Assembly: GCF_040729435.1 (NCBI RefSeq)
Contig: NZ_CP160398.1
Location: 434,001-498,000, forward strand
Direction: 5' to 3'
From: Pseudomonas sp. HOU2
GTDB lineage: Bacteria; Pseudomonadota; Gammaproteobacteria; Pseudomonadales; Pseudomonadaceae
DNA: 64,000 bases
This document shows positions 56,675-64,000 of this stretch, piece by piece. The notes under the pieces were generated by a model. That model did no database searches, had not been told where the DNA came from, and was given only the letters and a program-made list of their open reading frames with translations. Both the position numbers and the translations under genes were made by a program. Position 1 is the first letter of the stretch. Each line of letters begins with the position of its first letter.

Positions 56675-58474
56675 TCAGGCCGGTACAGAGTGGTTGGCGT
56701 GATGGCCGCGCTGATGCGCCGCTTCACTGGACTGGCCTTCGCCGTGCATCTCCGCCAGACGGGTGATGAACTCGTCGACGAACACTCGCATGTCGGCGCT
56801 GACTTCCTTGTTGCGGGTGATCAGGCGGTTGTAGCCAAACAGCGCCGGGATCGCGACGAACAGGCCCATGGCCGTGGCGAGCAATGCCGCAGCCATGCCT
56901 GGCGCGATGGCATTGATGTTGACGTCGCCGGCAATGGCGGTGCCGAGGAACACCACCATGATCCCCAGCACGGTGCCGAGCAGGCCGATGTACGGGCCGC
57001 CGGCGATGGCGTTGGACAGGGTCGAAAGTTTCGAGCTGAGCGCCTGGTTCTCACGAGTGCGTACGCCGTCCATCGAGCAACGGATGGCTTCGATAGTTGC
57101 TGCGGAAACCGAAGAGGTATCGGCGCCCTGCTCGCGGCGGGTGCGGATTTCCTTGACCGCCACCGCGTACAGGCGCCACAGCGGCGAGTGCTGCAGACGC
57201 TGGGCCAGTTGCGCGTCGTCGGCGAACATCTCCAGGCGCGTACCGACCTTGGCGAACTGCTCGCGGAAATCCTCGTTGGCCTTGCTCACACGGCTGAGGG
57301 TGCGGTTCTTGCGCAGCATGATGATCCACGACTGGAACATCATCAGCACCAGCACGGCGATGATCACCCAGGCGTCCACCGGTACGGCGTTGAGCAGGAA
57401 ACCGAGGCTGCCGAAACCGAAGCCGGACTGCTCTTCGTCGACGCCGTAGGCCAGCAGTTTCGACTCCGCGCCTTGCGAGGTGGCGTCGGCCAGCAGCAAC
57501 GGCGCGGGACGCGCGACTTTCGACAGGCGCAGTTCGTCGATGGCACCCACGAAAGGCTGGAAAGGACCCGCGGCCAGATCGCCGCCAATCGCCATCACCG
57601 AATTGAACGCCGGCATCGCTTGAGCGAGGGTCGCACTCTCACGACCGTTGATGTACAGGCTGACTTTCGAACCTTCAGCGGTCAGCGCGAGGTGCTGCCA
57701 TTGGCCTGGATTCAGCGGCTGAGTAGCGACCGCACGCTGGCCGTCGATCTCCACGAACGGCACGCCTTGATTGACCCCGACCAGCAGGCTGTTGGCGCCT
57801 TCGCGGCGGGCCAGAATCAACTGCTCGCCACTGGCCTGATCCAGCCGCAGCCACGCACTGAAGGTGAACGCGCTGCCCGCGTTGTGCTGCAACGACGGAC
57901 TGGCCGGCAGCAGTAGCGGCTGGCCGCTGAACTGCAAGGCGCGCCCCACTACACCGTCAATCGCCGCGCCGGTGGCGCTTTGTGCGGTGTTGCCGTAGGC
58001 GGTAGTGTCTTTGGCCGGGGTGCCGGTGGCGCCGTCGAAGTGATAGAGCGCGGTGTAATTCGGGTCGAAGGTCAACTGGCCGTTGCCGGTGGCCGGCGCC
58101 TTCTGATTGCCGTAGTACATCCAGATGTCCTGACGCTGCCCGCCCTCGACATTCGGCACGTCGACCCAGATCAGCGCCATGCCCATCAGCGCATCGAAGC
58201 TTTCGATCTGGTGGTTGAGCACGGTCTTGTCGTCGGCGGCGACGAAGCGCAGGTCCGAGCCGTCTTCCTTGACCCCGTCGAAGGTGAAGTTGCCGGTGTG
58301 CAAGCGCACCAGCAGCGCGGTGCGACCGAGGGCCTGATTGATCCCGGCGCCCTGCGGCGTGGTGTCGACGGCGATCTGTTTGCGGTAATGCCAGTCGTCC
58401 TGCCACCAGGCCTGCGCCGTGGCCGGGAGCACGAAGCCCAGGCAGATCAACAACGAAAGAATGAGGCGCTGCAT
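56675..58474 (-). CDS. DUF2341-LamG-ExbB fusion proton-channel protein
   Basis: A 599-residue protein unlike ordinary ExbB (about 240 residues). After a signal peptide (LILSLLICLGFVLPATAQA) comes a DUF2341 domain (about 23-125, WWQDDWHYRKQIAVDTT), a LamG/concanavalin-like sugar-binding fold (about 180-325, FTFSAWLRLDQASGEQ and QWQHLALTAEGSKVSLYING), a membrane helix (VDAWVIIAVLVLMMFQSWII, about 366-385) and the ExbB/MotA domain (about 430-565, GPYIGLLGTVLGIMVVFLG and MAAALLATAMGLFVAIPAL). An extracytoplasmic ligand-binding region is thus fused to the motor. It corresponds to the exbB2 position in the P. aeruginosa pdt cluster. AAAGGAG precedes the ATG. Confidence 0.92.
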   Translation of the reverse strand: MQRLILSLLICLGFVLPATAQAWWQDDWHYRKQIAVDTTPQGAGINQALGRTALLVRLHTGNFTFDGVKEDGSDLRFVAADDKTVLNHQIESFDALMGMALIWVDVPNVEGGQRQDIWMYYGNQKAPATGNGQLTFDPNYTALYHFDGATGTPAKDTTAYGNTAQSATGAAIDGVVGRALQFSGQPLLLPASPSLQHNAGSAFTFSAWLRLDQASGEQLILARREGANSLLVGVNQGVPFVEIDGQRAVATQPLNPGQWQHLALTAEGSKVSLYINGRESATLAQAMPAFNSVMAIGGDLAAGPFQPFVGAIDELRLSKVARPAPLLLADATSQGAESKLLAYGVDEEQSGFGFGSLGFLLNAVPVDAWVIIAVLVLMMFQSWIIMLRKNRTLSRVSKANEDFREQFAKVGTRLEMFADDAQLAQRLQHSPLWRLYAVAVKEIRTRREQGADTSSVSAATIEAIRCSMDGVRTRENQALSSKLSTLSNAIAGGPYIGLLGTVLGIMVVFLGTAIAGDVNINAIAPGMAAALLATAMGLFVAIPALFGYNRLITRNKEVSADMRVFVDEFITRLAEMHGEGQSSEAAHQRGHHANHSVPA

Positions 58475-58486
58475 GAACGTGCTCCT

Positions 58487-60085
58487 TTAGAAAGTGGCTT
58501 GAAGGTTGAAGTGCAGGCGCGATTCCTGCTTCGAGGTGTTCGGCCCTTCGAGTAGCGGATAACCCCAGTCGAGGCTGCCGGACAGCCATTTGCTGAGGCT
58601 GGCGCGGGTGCCGAGGCCGACGCTGGCCAGGGCGTAACTGGCGTCCTGATCCGGCAACTCGTCGCGCAGATACAGTTGCGCGCCTTCGGCAAAGGCGTAG
58701 AAGCGCCATTCCTGCATCCAGCTGCCGGCGTATTTCGCCAGCGACGGCGTGCGCAGTTCCTGACTGAGCAGCACGCCGTCATCGCCAGTGCGTTCCGCCG
58801 CCAGATAGCCGCGTACGGAAGTAGCGCCGCCGGCGGAAAACTGTTCGTTGGAGACCAGTGGCCCCGACGCCAATTGGAACGCGCCTTTGCTCGCGCTCTG
58901 CCAGTCGTTGTCGAAGGTCCAGGTGAAGTTGCTGTCGCCCTTGAGCACGGCGAAGCTCGGATTGGCGCGGTAGCGTTTGTAGTCGAAGTCTTCGTCGGAA
59001 CTGCCGTAACCGAAAATGCTGCGGGTGGCCGCCACCAGGCTCAGGCCGAGGCCGAGCTGGCTCTTTTCGGTGTAACGGAAGCCGTTGTAGGCGAAGGTGA
59101 ACGGCGCGTATTTCAGCGGCACCTTGTCGCTCTCGCCGGACAGGGTCAGGCGTTCGTCGAAGTCCTTGAAGTCGATGCCGGCCGACAGCGAGTTCGACCA
59201 GTTGCCACTGGACGGCAGCGTGTAGATCGCCGACACGCCGTAGGAGTGCCCCTTGCCCAACACGTTACTGCCGCCGATGGTGGCGACGTTGCTGTCGGAC
59301 TGATAACCGGAGAACTGCACGCTCCAGCGCTCGCTCAGCGGCGCGGTGTAGGAAACCGACCAGAACTTGGCGTTGTCGGTGTCCTGCGGCGCGGTGAAGT
59401 AGGTCAGGTTGATACTGTGGCCGAGTTGCCAGAGGTTGTTGTAGCCGAGGCTGGTCACGGCGCGCAGCTTTTCGGTGTCGGCGCTGTAATCGTTGTTGAG
59501 GCCGACGCTGGCGCTCCACGGGTTCTGGTCTTCAACCTGCAAATCGACGTCCATGGTGCCGGGGCGCTGACCTTCGCGCACCAGCGGCATGACCTGGCGG
59601 CCCGGGGTTTTATTCAGCTGCGCCAGTTCGCCCTGAACCTTGGCGAAGTCCGGCACCTCGCCTTCTTTCAGCGCCGGGACGTTGTCGCGGATGTCCAGCG
59701 GCGAATAGTGTTTGGCCCCAACCACACGCACCCGGCCGACCTTGGTTTCGCTGACTTGCAGGTAGACGATGCCGTCCGCCACCGCTTGCTCCGGCAACTC
59801 GACGAACACCGATTGGTAGCCGCGCTCCTGATAAGCCTTCTGCAACGCATCGCGGGCGCCTTCGATGTCAGTCATGGCTTTTTGCGGGCCGAGAAACGGG
59901 TACACCGCCTCTTCGATCGCCCGGGCGTCGAGCACGGTGTTGCCGCGCACGAAGTATTCGTTGACGTCCACCAGACGTTGCGGCGCAGCAGCTTCGGCAG
60001 CCTCTTCGGCGAATGCCGGTTGCGCGCCGGCCGTCACCAGCAGCCAGCCCCACAGCGCCAGCCGTGACGTGAAAATCTGATCCAC
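58487..60085 (-). CDS. pdtB: TpsB/ShlB-FhaC-type outer-membrane transporter (PdtB-like)
   Basis: A 532-residue Omp85/TpsB transporter for two-partner secretion. The signal peptide ends near PAFA (about 26). POTRA domains (about 38-190, VNEYFVRGNTVLDARAIEEA; VRVVGAKHYSPLDIRDNVPA) precede a 16-strand barrel with the lid-lock motif SVRGYLAAE and terminal strand LHFNLQATF. It begins with GTG, with a GGGGG ribosome site five bases before it. Gene order phdA-pdtB-exbB-exbD matches P. aeruginosa PA0691-PA0694 (from memory), where PdtA is the secreted partner in phosphate-starved cells. No TpsA gene is adjacent here. Confidence 0.9.
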   Translation of the reverse strand: MDQIFTSRLALWGWLLVTAGAQPAFAEEAAEAAAPQRLVDVNEYFVRGNTVLDARAIEEAVYPFLGPQKAMTDIEGARDALQKAYQERGYQSVFVELPEQAVADGIVYLQVSETKVGRVRVVGAKHYSPLDIRDNVPALKEGEVPDFAKVQGELAQLNKTPGRQVMPLVREGQRPGTMDVDLQVEDQNPWSASVGLNNDYSADTEKLRAVTSLGYNNLWQLGHSINLTYFTAPQDTDNAKFWSVSYTAPLSERWSVQFSGYQSDSNVATIGGSNVLGKGHSYGVSAIYTLPSSGNWSNSLSAGIDFKDFDERLTLSGESDKVPLKYAPFTFAYNGFRYTEKSQLGLGLSLVAATRSIFGYGSSDEDFDYKRYRANPSFAVLKGDSNFTWTFDNDWQSASKGAFQLASGPLVSNEQFSAGGATSVRGYLAAERTGDDGVLLSQELRTPSLAKYAGSWMQEWRFYAFAEGAQLYLRDELPDQDASYALASVGLGTRASLSKWLSGSLDWGYPLLEGPNTSKQESRLHFNLQATF

Positions 60086-60142
60086 ACTACCCCCTGAATT
60101 CGCGATGACCTGTTGGCGCTGTCGCGCGCCTTGTGTGTTGCG

Positions 60143-60754
60143 TCAGTTGCTGACTGTCGAGGCACCGCTGTGCTTGCCGAGCCAGGTGTGCAGCAGCGCG
60201 AAGTTCAACGAGAACTCGGGCATTTGCAGCAAGGCACCGCAGAACACTTCGCCGATGATTTTCTGAATGAGCAGCACCGCACGCGGGTTGTTGAGCAGCG
60301 TGGCGATGTCGCGACTGAGGACGTTGAAGCTCCAGACTTTCTGGTTCAGGCCCAGGCCGACGAACCAGCGGAACAGCAGGTTGTAATTGAGCTGTTCATA
60401 CAGTTGCTGCTCGCTGGGCACCGAATACAGCAGTTGCAGGAGCAGGATGTGCATGACGGTTTGCGCGGGGATGAGCATGCCCGGTTCGGCATTCAGCTCG
60501 TGCAGGAGGCCTTGGTGGGCATCGAGCAAGTCGTCGATCTGCGGGCGCAGCAACACCAGCGAATGGCCGGGCGGAATGTAGCTGGAGACCTCTTTCAAGG
60601 CGCCCTGCCAGTCATCCTGCGACACGATCCAGACCCACGGCGCACCGTAGCGATACACCGAAACCGGCTTCTTGCGCGCGGCCTCGACGATCTTCGACAG
60701 GCGCTGATCGAGTTCCTGCATGCCCACTTTCGAGTAGCGTTCCATAGTCCCCAT
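60143..60754 (-). CDS. phdA: PhdA-like protein: Phd-type N-terminus fused to transposase-like DUF772 domain
   Basis: A 203-residue protein with two visible parts. Residues 4-60 (RYSKVGMQELDQRLSKIVEA, then KPVSVYRYGAPWVWIVSQDD) resemble the Phd/YefM antitoxin fold. Residues about 105-170 (SVPSEQQLYEQLNYNLLFRW, FVGLGLNQKVWSFNVL) resemble the N-terminal DUF772 domain of IS5/IS1182-type transposases, without the catalytic DDE part. In P. aeruginosa PA0691 (PhdA, from memory) affects extracellular DNA and biofilm. No toxin gene adjoins. It opens the pdtB cluster, 57 bases upstream. The ATG at 60754 has GGGAG before it; one at 60745 is possible. Confidence 0.78.
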   Translation of the reverse strand: MGTMERYSKVGMQELDQRLSKIVEAARKKPVSVYRYGAPWVWIVSQDDWQGALKEVSSYIPPGHSLVLLRPQIDDLLDAHQGLLHELNAEPGMLIPAQTVMHILLLQLLYSVPSEQQLYEQLNYNLLFRWFVGLGLNQKVWSFNVLSRDIATLLNNPRAVLLIQKIIGEVFCGALLQMPEFSLNFALLHTWLGKHSGASTVSN

Positions 60755-60983
60755 TGCCTCACTCCCGGCGTCCCGCCTCGGCTTGTGAAAAGCGCCCCGT
60801 TGGGCCCCTCAAGCGCGTTACATAGGCATGACCGGACTGGCTATGTGCTACCGAACTTTTGTCATGAAAGCTTCATGCTGAAATTGGTGGGAGAGCAAAA
60901 TCAAAAGATCGCAGCCTTCGGCAGCTCCTACACCGGGATTGAGTACTCCCTGTAGGAGCTGCCGAAGGCTGCGATCTTTTGCT
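60755..60983. other. Control region of the phdA-pdtB cluster
   Basis: This 229-base gap holds the phdA upstream region and, at its right end, two REP copies. At 60859-60876 the + strand reads TTGTCATGAAAGCTTCAT. This fits the spacing of a PHO box (two 7-mers, 4-base A-rich spacer), with 6/7 and 4/7 matches, though weak and in the less likely orientation. TATGTAAC on the minus strand near 60825 is a possible -10. Confidence 0.3.
60901..60982. repeat. Two class B REPs in inside-out order
   Basis: AAAAGATCGCAGCCTTCGGC (through CTCCTACA, 60901-60932) is followed by TGTAGGAGCTGCCGAAGGCT (60951-60982). The TGTAGG ends face each other across 18 bases, the opposite of the other class B hairpins. Confidence 0.88.
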
Positions 60984-62267
60984 TCAGGAATAAACCGGCC
61001 AGGTGTCGACGATCTTGCCGCCACGCACCGCCAGCAGATCGCCGAATTGCAGGAGCACGGCTTCGGTCTGGGTGGGTCGCAGGAACACTTGATCTTCAAC
61101 GGTCAGGCCCACGGCATTCGAACCGTTGACCATCTCCTGATTCGAACTGCGGCCATACACGCCATTACTCTGCAAACCGGCGGGCGATTCGAACTCGGCC
61201 ATCCAGTTGCCGCCGTAAATGAAAAAGGTTTGGCGCTGGTTGGCGTCCCACCACGAGAACAACTTCGACTTGTCGTCCAGCGCCGGGATGTTCACCGCAC
61301 CGGTGCTCTTCAGCACTGGCGTGGCGATGTAGGTCGCCGGCACGTGCTCAGCCAGCGACGGCAAGTCGTAATGCGTCGGTTTGAGCATCGCCGTGCCCAC
61401 CGACACCTCGGTGCTGAGCTTCTCGTTTTCGTGGATGCGGTAACTCGGGCTGCCAGCGGTGTTCAGGCACAGGTTTTCGTTCCACAACGCCGGAAACTGC
61501 TGCCGGGTGAAATCGACGCAGCGCTGATAAATCAGCATGACCTTGGCGAACAGCTCCTCGGGCGATCCGAGAATCCCCGGCACGCCCATGCCCACGAACG
61601 GGTCGTAGCCCATGAACCCGGCGAACTCCAAGTGCTGCGAGTTGGCGCTGATCAGCGTCAGCATCTGCCCCAACACATTCACATCACTGACCCCGCCGCG
61701 ATGCAGGCCGACATCCAGTTCGATGTTGATGCGCATCCGCGTGCCGAGCCCCTGCGCCAACGCCAGGTATTGCTGCAGACGTTCGGGGTTATCGATCAGC
61801 CATTGCAACTGCCTGGAAGGGTCGAACGGGCCTTTGTGAGTTTGATAGAACAGCTCGGCCGAACGCACCGGCAACGGCTTGCCGAGCAGGATGTCGGACC
61901 GGGGAAACGTGAGCGCATCGTGATTGAGAAACGGCTGATGAAACGACATGAGTTTTTGCGTCCCGGACCGTTGCGCGATGTAGCTCAGCAAGCCCGGCGA
62001 CGGCAGGGATTTTTCCACCAGACGCAATTGCTTGCCGCCACGTTTGACCGACTGCATCACCACGTCGATGTTGTGATCGAGGCGATCCAGATCGATCAGC
62101 AGCACCGGGCGCATCGGGCCTTTGTCCTTCAGTTCTTTATTCAGCGCGCGGAAATACTCGCTGTACGGCGCACCGCGATCACCCGGCCGCAGCCAGGCGC
62201 CCACGCCCACCAATAAAGCGCCGACACCCAAAGTGCCGAGAAGAAAATTACGTCGATTGACCGCCAT
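60984..62267 (-). CDS. Tat-exported PLP (alanine racemase N-terminal/DSD1-like) protein
   Basis: A 427-residue fold-III PLP protein with a twin-arginine signal (NRRNFLLGTLGVGALLVGVG). The barrel starts at PVLLIDLDRLDHNIDVVM and the probable PLP lysine is K86 in RLVEKSLPSPGLLSY, equivalent to the HAKTH lysine of D-threonine aldolase/D-serine dehydratase relatives. NIELDVGLHRGGV also fits this family. Possible activities are D-amino-acid aldolase, dehydratase or racemase; export of a folded cofactor enzyme fits Tat use. Its ATG overlaps the stop of the FAD-oxidoreductase gene by one base (TGATG). No other PLP export partner seen. Confidence 0.85.
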   Translation of the reverse strand: MAVNRRNFLLGTLGVGALLVGVGAWLRPGDRGAPYSEYFRALNKELKDKGPMRPVLLIDLDRLDHNIDVVMQSVKRGGKQLRLVEKSLPSPGLLSYIAQRSGTQKLMSFHQPFLNHDALTFPRSDILLGKPLPVRSAELFYQTHKGPFDPSRQLQWLIDNPERLQQYLALAQGLGTRMRINIELDVGLHRGGVSDVNVLGQMLTLISANSQHLEFAGFMGYDPFVGMGVPGILGSPEELFAKVMLIYQRCVDFTRQQFPALWNENLCLNTAGSPSYRIHENEKLSTEVSVGTAMLKPTHYDLPSLAEHVPATYIATPVLKSTGAVNIPALDDKSKLFSWWDANQRQTFFIYGGNWMAEFESPAGLQSNGVYGRSSNQEMVNGSNAVGLTVEDQVFLRPTQTEAVLLQFGDLLAVRGGKIVDTWPVYS

Positions 62268-63661
62268 CAGCTCACCCCCAGAATCGACGCCAGATGCGCG
62301 TTGAGAAAACGTCTGCTCGGATCCAGCGCCTGACGTACGTCGACAAATTCGCGCCAACGCGGATACAGCGGCTGCAGACTCTTCGCGTTAAGCGTGTGCA
62401 ACTTGCCCCAGTGCGGGCGGCCGTTGTACTTCCAGAAAATCGGCTCGACCGCGGCGAAAAAGTTGTGGTGATCCATCTGGTAATGCTGGTGCACCGAGAT
62501 CGAACAGCTGTCGCGGCCCTCGAACATGCTCAGCGGAATGTCGTCGGCCTTGACGTAGCGGTACTCGATGGGAAACCAGGTGCGCAGGTTCTTGTCCTGA
62601 ATCAGCTTGAGGATTTCACGCAGGCAGGCCGGGCCGTGCTCGGCGGGCACCGAGTATTCCATCTCGTTGAAGCGCACGGTGCGCACGTTGGCGTAGATGT
62701 CGAACGAGTCGCCGACCCGATCATCGAAACTCGCCAGATGCCGCAGGCTGTTGAGCAGCGTGCGGCGAAGCTCGGGGAAGTCGCTGCCGTATTTGTCGAT
62801 CTTCTCGATCAGGGTCACGAACTCGTTACCGCCCTCCTCTTCGGGGGGAATCGGCGGCGTGGCCGGGTCATTGGTTTCGTTGAGGGCGATGGACAAGGCG
62901 TAATCGGAATGGGTGACCACGAGCATTTCCCAGTGCTGGTTTTCGCTGGTGTTCTTGTCGAGGTCTTCGAGCAGCTCTTCGGTCTTGGCGATCCACTGGC
63001 GTTCGCGCAGGCGGTAGGCCGGGCGGTTTTGCAGACGGATTTTCGTCGCCACGCCCAGTGCTCCGAGCGACACCCGCGCGGCGTTGAACACTTCGGGGTG
63101 ATGCTGACTGTCGCAGTCCAGCACCTCGCCGCTGGCCGTCACCAGTTGCAGGCCGCAGACGTGTGCCGAATAGGACTGAAAGGTTTTGCCGGTGCCGTGG
63201 GTCGAGGTGGAAATCGCCCCGGCGAGGGTCTGGTAGTCGATATCGGCCATGTTCTGCAGGGCCTGGCCGACGTCCTTGAGCGGCACGCCCATGCGTGACA
63301 TCGGCGTGCCGGCGCCGAATTCCGCCTGCAGGGTTTTCGGATCGTGGTCGAGCAAACCGGTGAAGTAGCTCAGCGACAGCAGCGTGCCGTCGGTGGGCAC
63401 CAGGGCGCTGAACGAATGTGCCGAACCGACCGGGCGGATCTTGCCCTGGGCCTGACGAATCGCAGCGCTCAGTTCATCAAGATTCTTCGGCGCCAGTCGC
63501 GCCGCCGGCAGGCAACTCTGCCCGCCCGACCAGTTGCGCCAGGGAATCAGCCGCGGTGCACGCATCAACTGCCCCAGCGCGGGGTTGGCCGTCATTGCGG
63601 TGAAAGCGCCGACGATGCTTGCCCGTTGCAACAACTGACGCCGTGTCAGATCCATGCTCAT
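62267..63661 (-). CDS. Tat-exported FAD oxidoreductase (aldonolactone-oxidase type)
   Basis: A 464-residue vanillyl-alcohol-oxidase-fold enzyme with a twin-arginine signal (LTRRQLLQRASIVGAF). The FAD-binding domain (about 45-195) includes IRPVGSAHSFSALVPTDGT and YQTLAGAISTSTHGTG. The C-terminal half is of the D-arabinono-1,4-lactone oxidase type with the conserved GRPHWGKLHTL (about 420-430). It likely oxidises a sugar lactone or polyol in the periplasm and may pass electrons to the cytochrome c encoded just upstream. AAGGGC precedes the ATG at 63661. Confidence 0.9.
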   Translation of the reverse strand: MSMDLTRRQLLQRASIVGAFTAMTANPALGQLMRAPRLIPWRNWSGGQSCLPAARLAPKNLDELSAAIRQAQGKIRPVGSAHSFSALVPTDGTLLSLSYFTGLLDHDPKTLQAEFGAGTPMSRMGVPLKDVGQALQNMADIDYQTLAGAISTSTHGTGKTFQSYSAHVCGLQLVTASGEVLDCDSQHHPEVFNAARVSLGALGVATKIRLQNRPAYRLRERQWIAKTEELLEDLDKNTSENQHWEMLVVTHSDYALSIALNETNDPATPPIPPEEEGGNEFVTLIEKIDKYGSDFPELRRTLLNSLRHLASFDDRVGDSFDIYANVRTVRFNEMEYSVPAEHGPACLREILKLIQDKNLRTWFPIEYRYVKADDIPLSMFEGRDSCSISVHQHYQMDHHNFFAAVEPIFWKYNGRPHWGKLHTLNAKSLQPLYPRWREFVDVRQALDPSRRFLNAHLASILGVS

Positions 63662-63671
63662 GCGCGCGCCC

Positions 63672-64000
63672 TTATTGTGGGAGGGGCTGGTCGGCCATGA
63701 AGCCGATCAGTTGCAGGAATTGTTCTTCGCTGCACTCGACGCACTGGCCCATCGGCGGCATGCCGTTATAGCCGTTGATGGCGTGGTCGAGCAGCGTGTC
63801 GGTGCCCTGGCGGATGCGCGGTTCCCAGGCTTGGCGGTCACCGGTGAGCGGTGCGTTCGCCGCCGGGTTGGCGTGGCACAGCTGGCAGCTGTTGGAATAG
63901 ATCTGCGCCAGTGCCGGGTCGGTGGGTGTGGCGTTGCGAGTAGCTGCCGGTGGTTTGGTTTTCTCACCACAACCGAACAGCGTCATCAACAGCGCCAGCA
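63672..64000 (-). CDS. Class I cytochrome c, lipoprotein, 5' end outside window
   Basis: Partial gene; its start lies beyond 64000. The readable part shows the end of a lipoprotein signal with lipobox LFGC, then a small monoheme cytochrome c with the heme site CQLCH and Met ligand region NGYNGMPPMGQC, similar to cytochrome c5. Two extra cysteines (GQCVEC) near the C-terminus could form a disulfide, as in c5 proteins. It ends 10 bases before the FAD-oxidoreductase start, so the three genes form an operon. It is probably the electron acceptor for the oxidase. Confidence 0.88.
   Translation of the reverse strand, partial: LALLMTLFGCGEKTKPPAATRNATPTDPALAQIYSNSCQLCHANPAANAPLTGDRQAWEPRIRQGTDTLLDHAINGYNGMPPMGQCVECSEEQFLQLIGFMADQPLPQ

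Noticed and set aside
60143..60754. Transposase fragment as evidence of an insertion sequence
   Set aside because: Only a DUF772-like region, no DDE catalytic part, no terminal inverted repeats, and the gene heads a conserved cluster.

Overview
The window reads as chromosome of a fluorescent Pseudomonas (P. fluorescens group). The reasons are high GC with strong GC3 coding, dense REP/REPIN repeats of several families, and gene neighbourhoods I recognise from Pseudomonas: glgE, muxABC-opmB next to tpx, an orphan cbb3 ccoN with its own ccoQ, and a phdA/pdtB/exbBD/tonB cluster. I see no tRNA, rRNA, CRISPR array or complete insertion sequence. Assignments rest on reading sequence and on remembered families, not on searches.

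Layout. 0-8.4 kb: glgE, a small proline-rich ORF, an MgtC/SapB membrane protein, a DUF3203-like ORF, ccoG and a MocR regulator, then an AT-rich frameshifted gene and an SDR. 8.4-20.6 kb: an MHYT-GGDEF-EAL protein, the RND efflux operon muxA-muxB-muxC-opmB, and tpx. 20.7-21.8 kb: a small AT-rich accessory patch whose 5' end holds what looks like a phage P1 C4-type antisense RNA with a split complementary target. 22-40 kb: a long + strand operon (outer-membrane channel, two DUF1254 proteins, second channel, MoxR, DUF58, DUF4381, two VWA proteins, BatD, secreted HAD phosphatase, sulfatase), then a fused MFS/spermidine-synthase-like protein, a DUF3313 lipoprotein and an octaheme TPR cytochrome. 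42.8-48.3 kb: a membrane protein, DUF934 + sulfite reductase, and orphan ccoN/ccoQ. 48-52 kb: housekeeping-type genes (Asp/Glu racemase, GNAT, LysR). 51.7-60.8 kb: the minus-strand phdA-pdtB-exbB-exbD-tonB-porin-coiled coil-YbjN-PPIase cluster. 61-64 kb: a Tat-exported PLP protein, an FAD oxidoreductase and a truncated cytochrome c.

How genes work together. The MoxR/Bat block resembles a periplasmic maturation machine and is translationally coupled to a secreted phosphatase and lies just ahead of a sulfatase, so it may fold or load those enzymes or the DUF1254 proteins (inference). The pdt-type cluster couples a TonB-ExbB-ExbD energy module to a two-partner secretion pore and a porin, but no large TpsA substrate is encoded here. 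ccoG plus the MocR gene at 3.7-6.7 kb and DUF934/cysI/ccoN/ccoQ at 44-48 kb correspond to genes that are contiguous in P. aeruginosa (PA4129-PA4134, from memory), so that cluster appears split here.

REP elements form five sequence classes. A has the core GTGGCGAGGGAGCTTGCTCC, B TGTAGGAGCTGCCGCAGGCT, C TGTGGGAGCTGGCTTGCC, D TGTAGGAGTGAGCCTGCTCG and E TGTGGGAGCGTGGCTTGCC. Two class C elements lie inside coding sequence of the Bat operon, in frame. Two genes (6.9 kb and 33.9 kb) each carry an apparent single-base loss.
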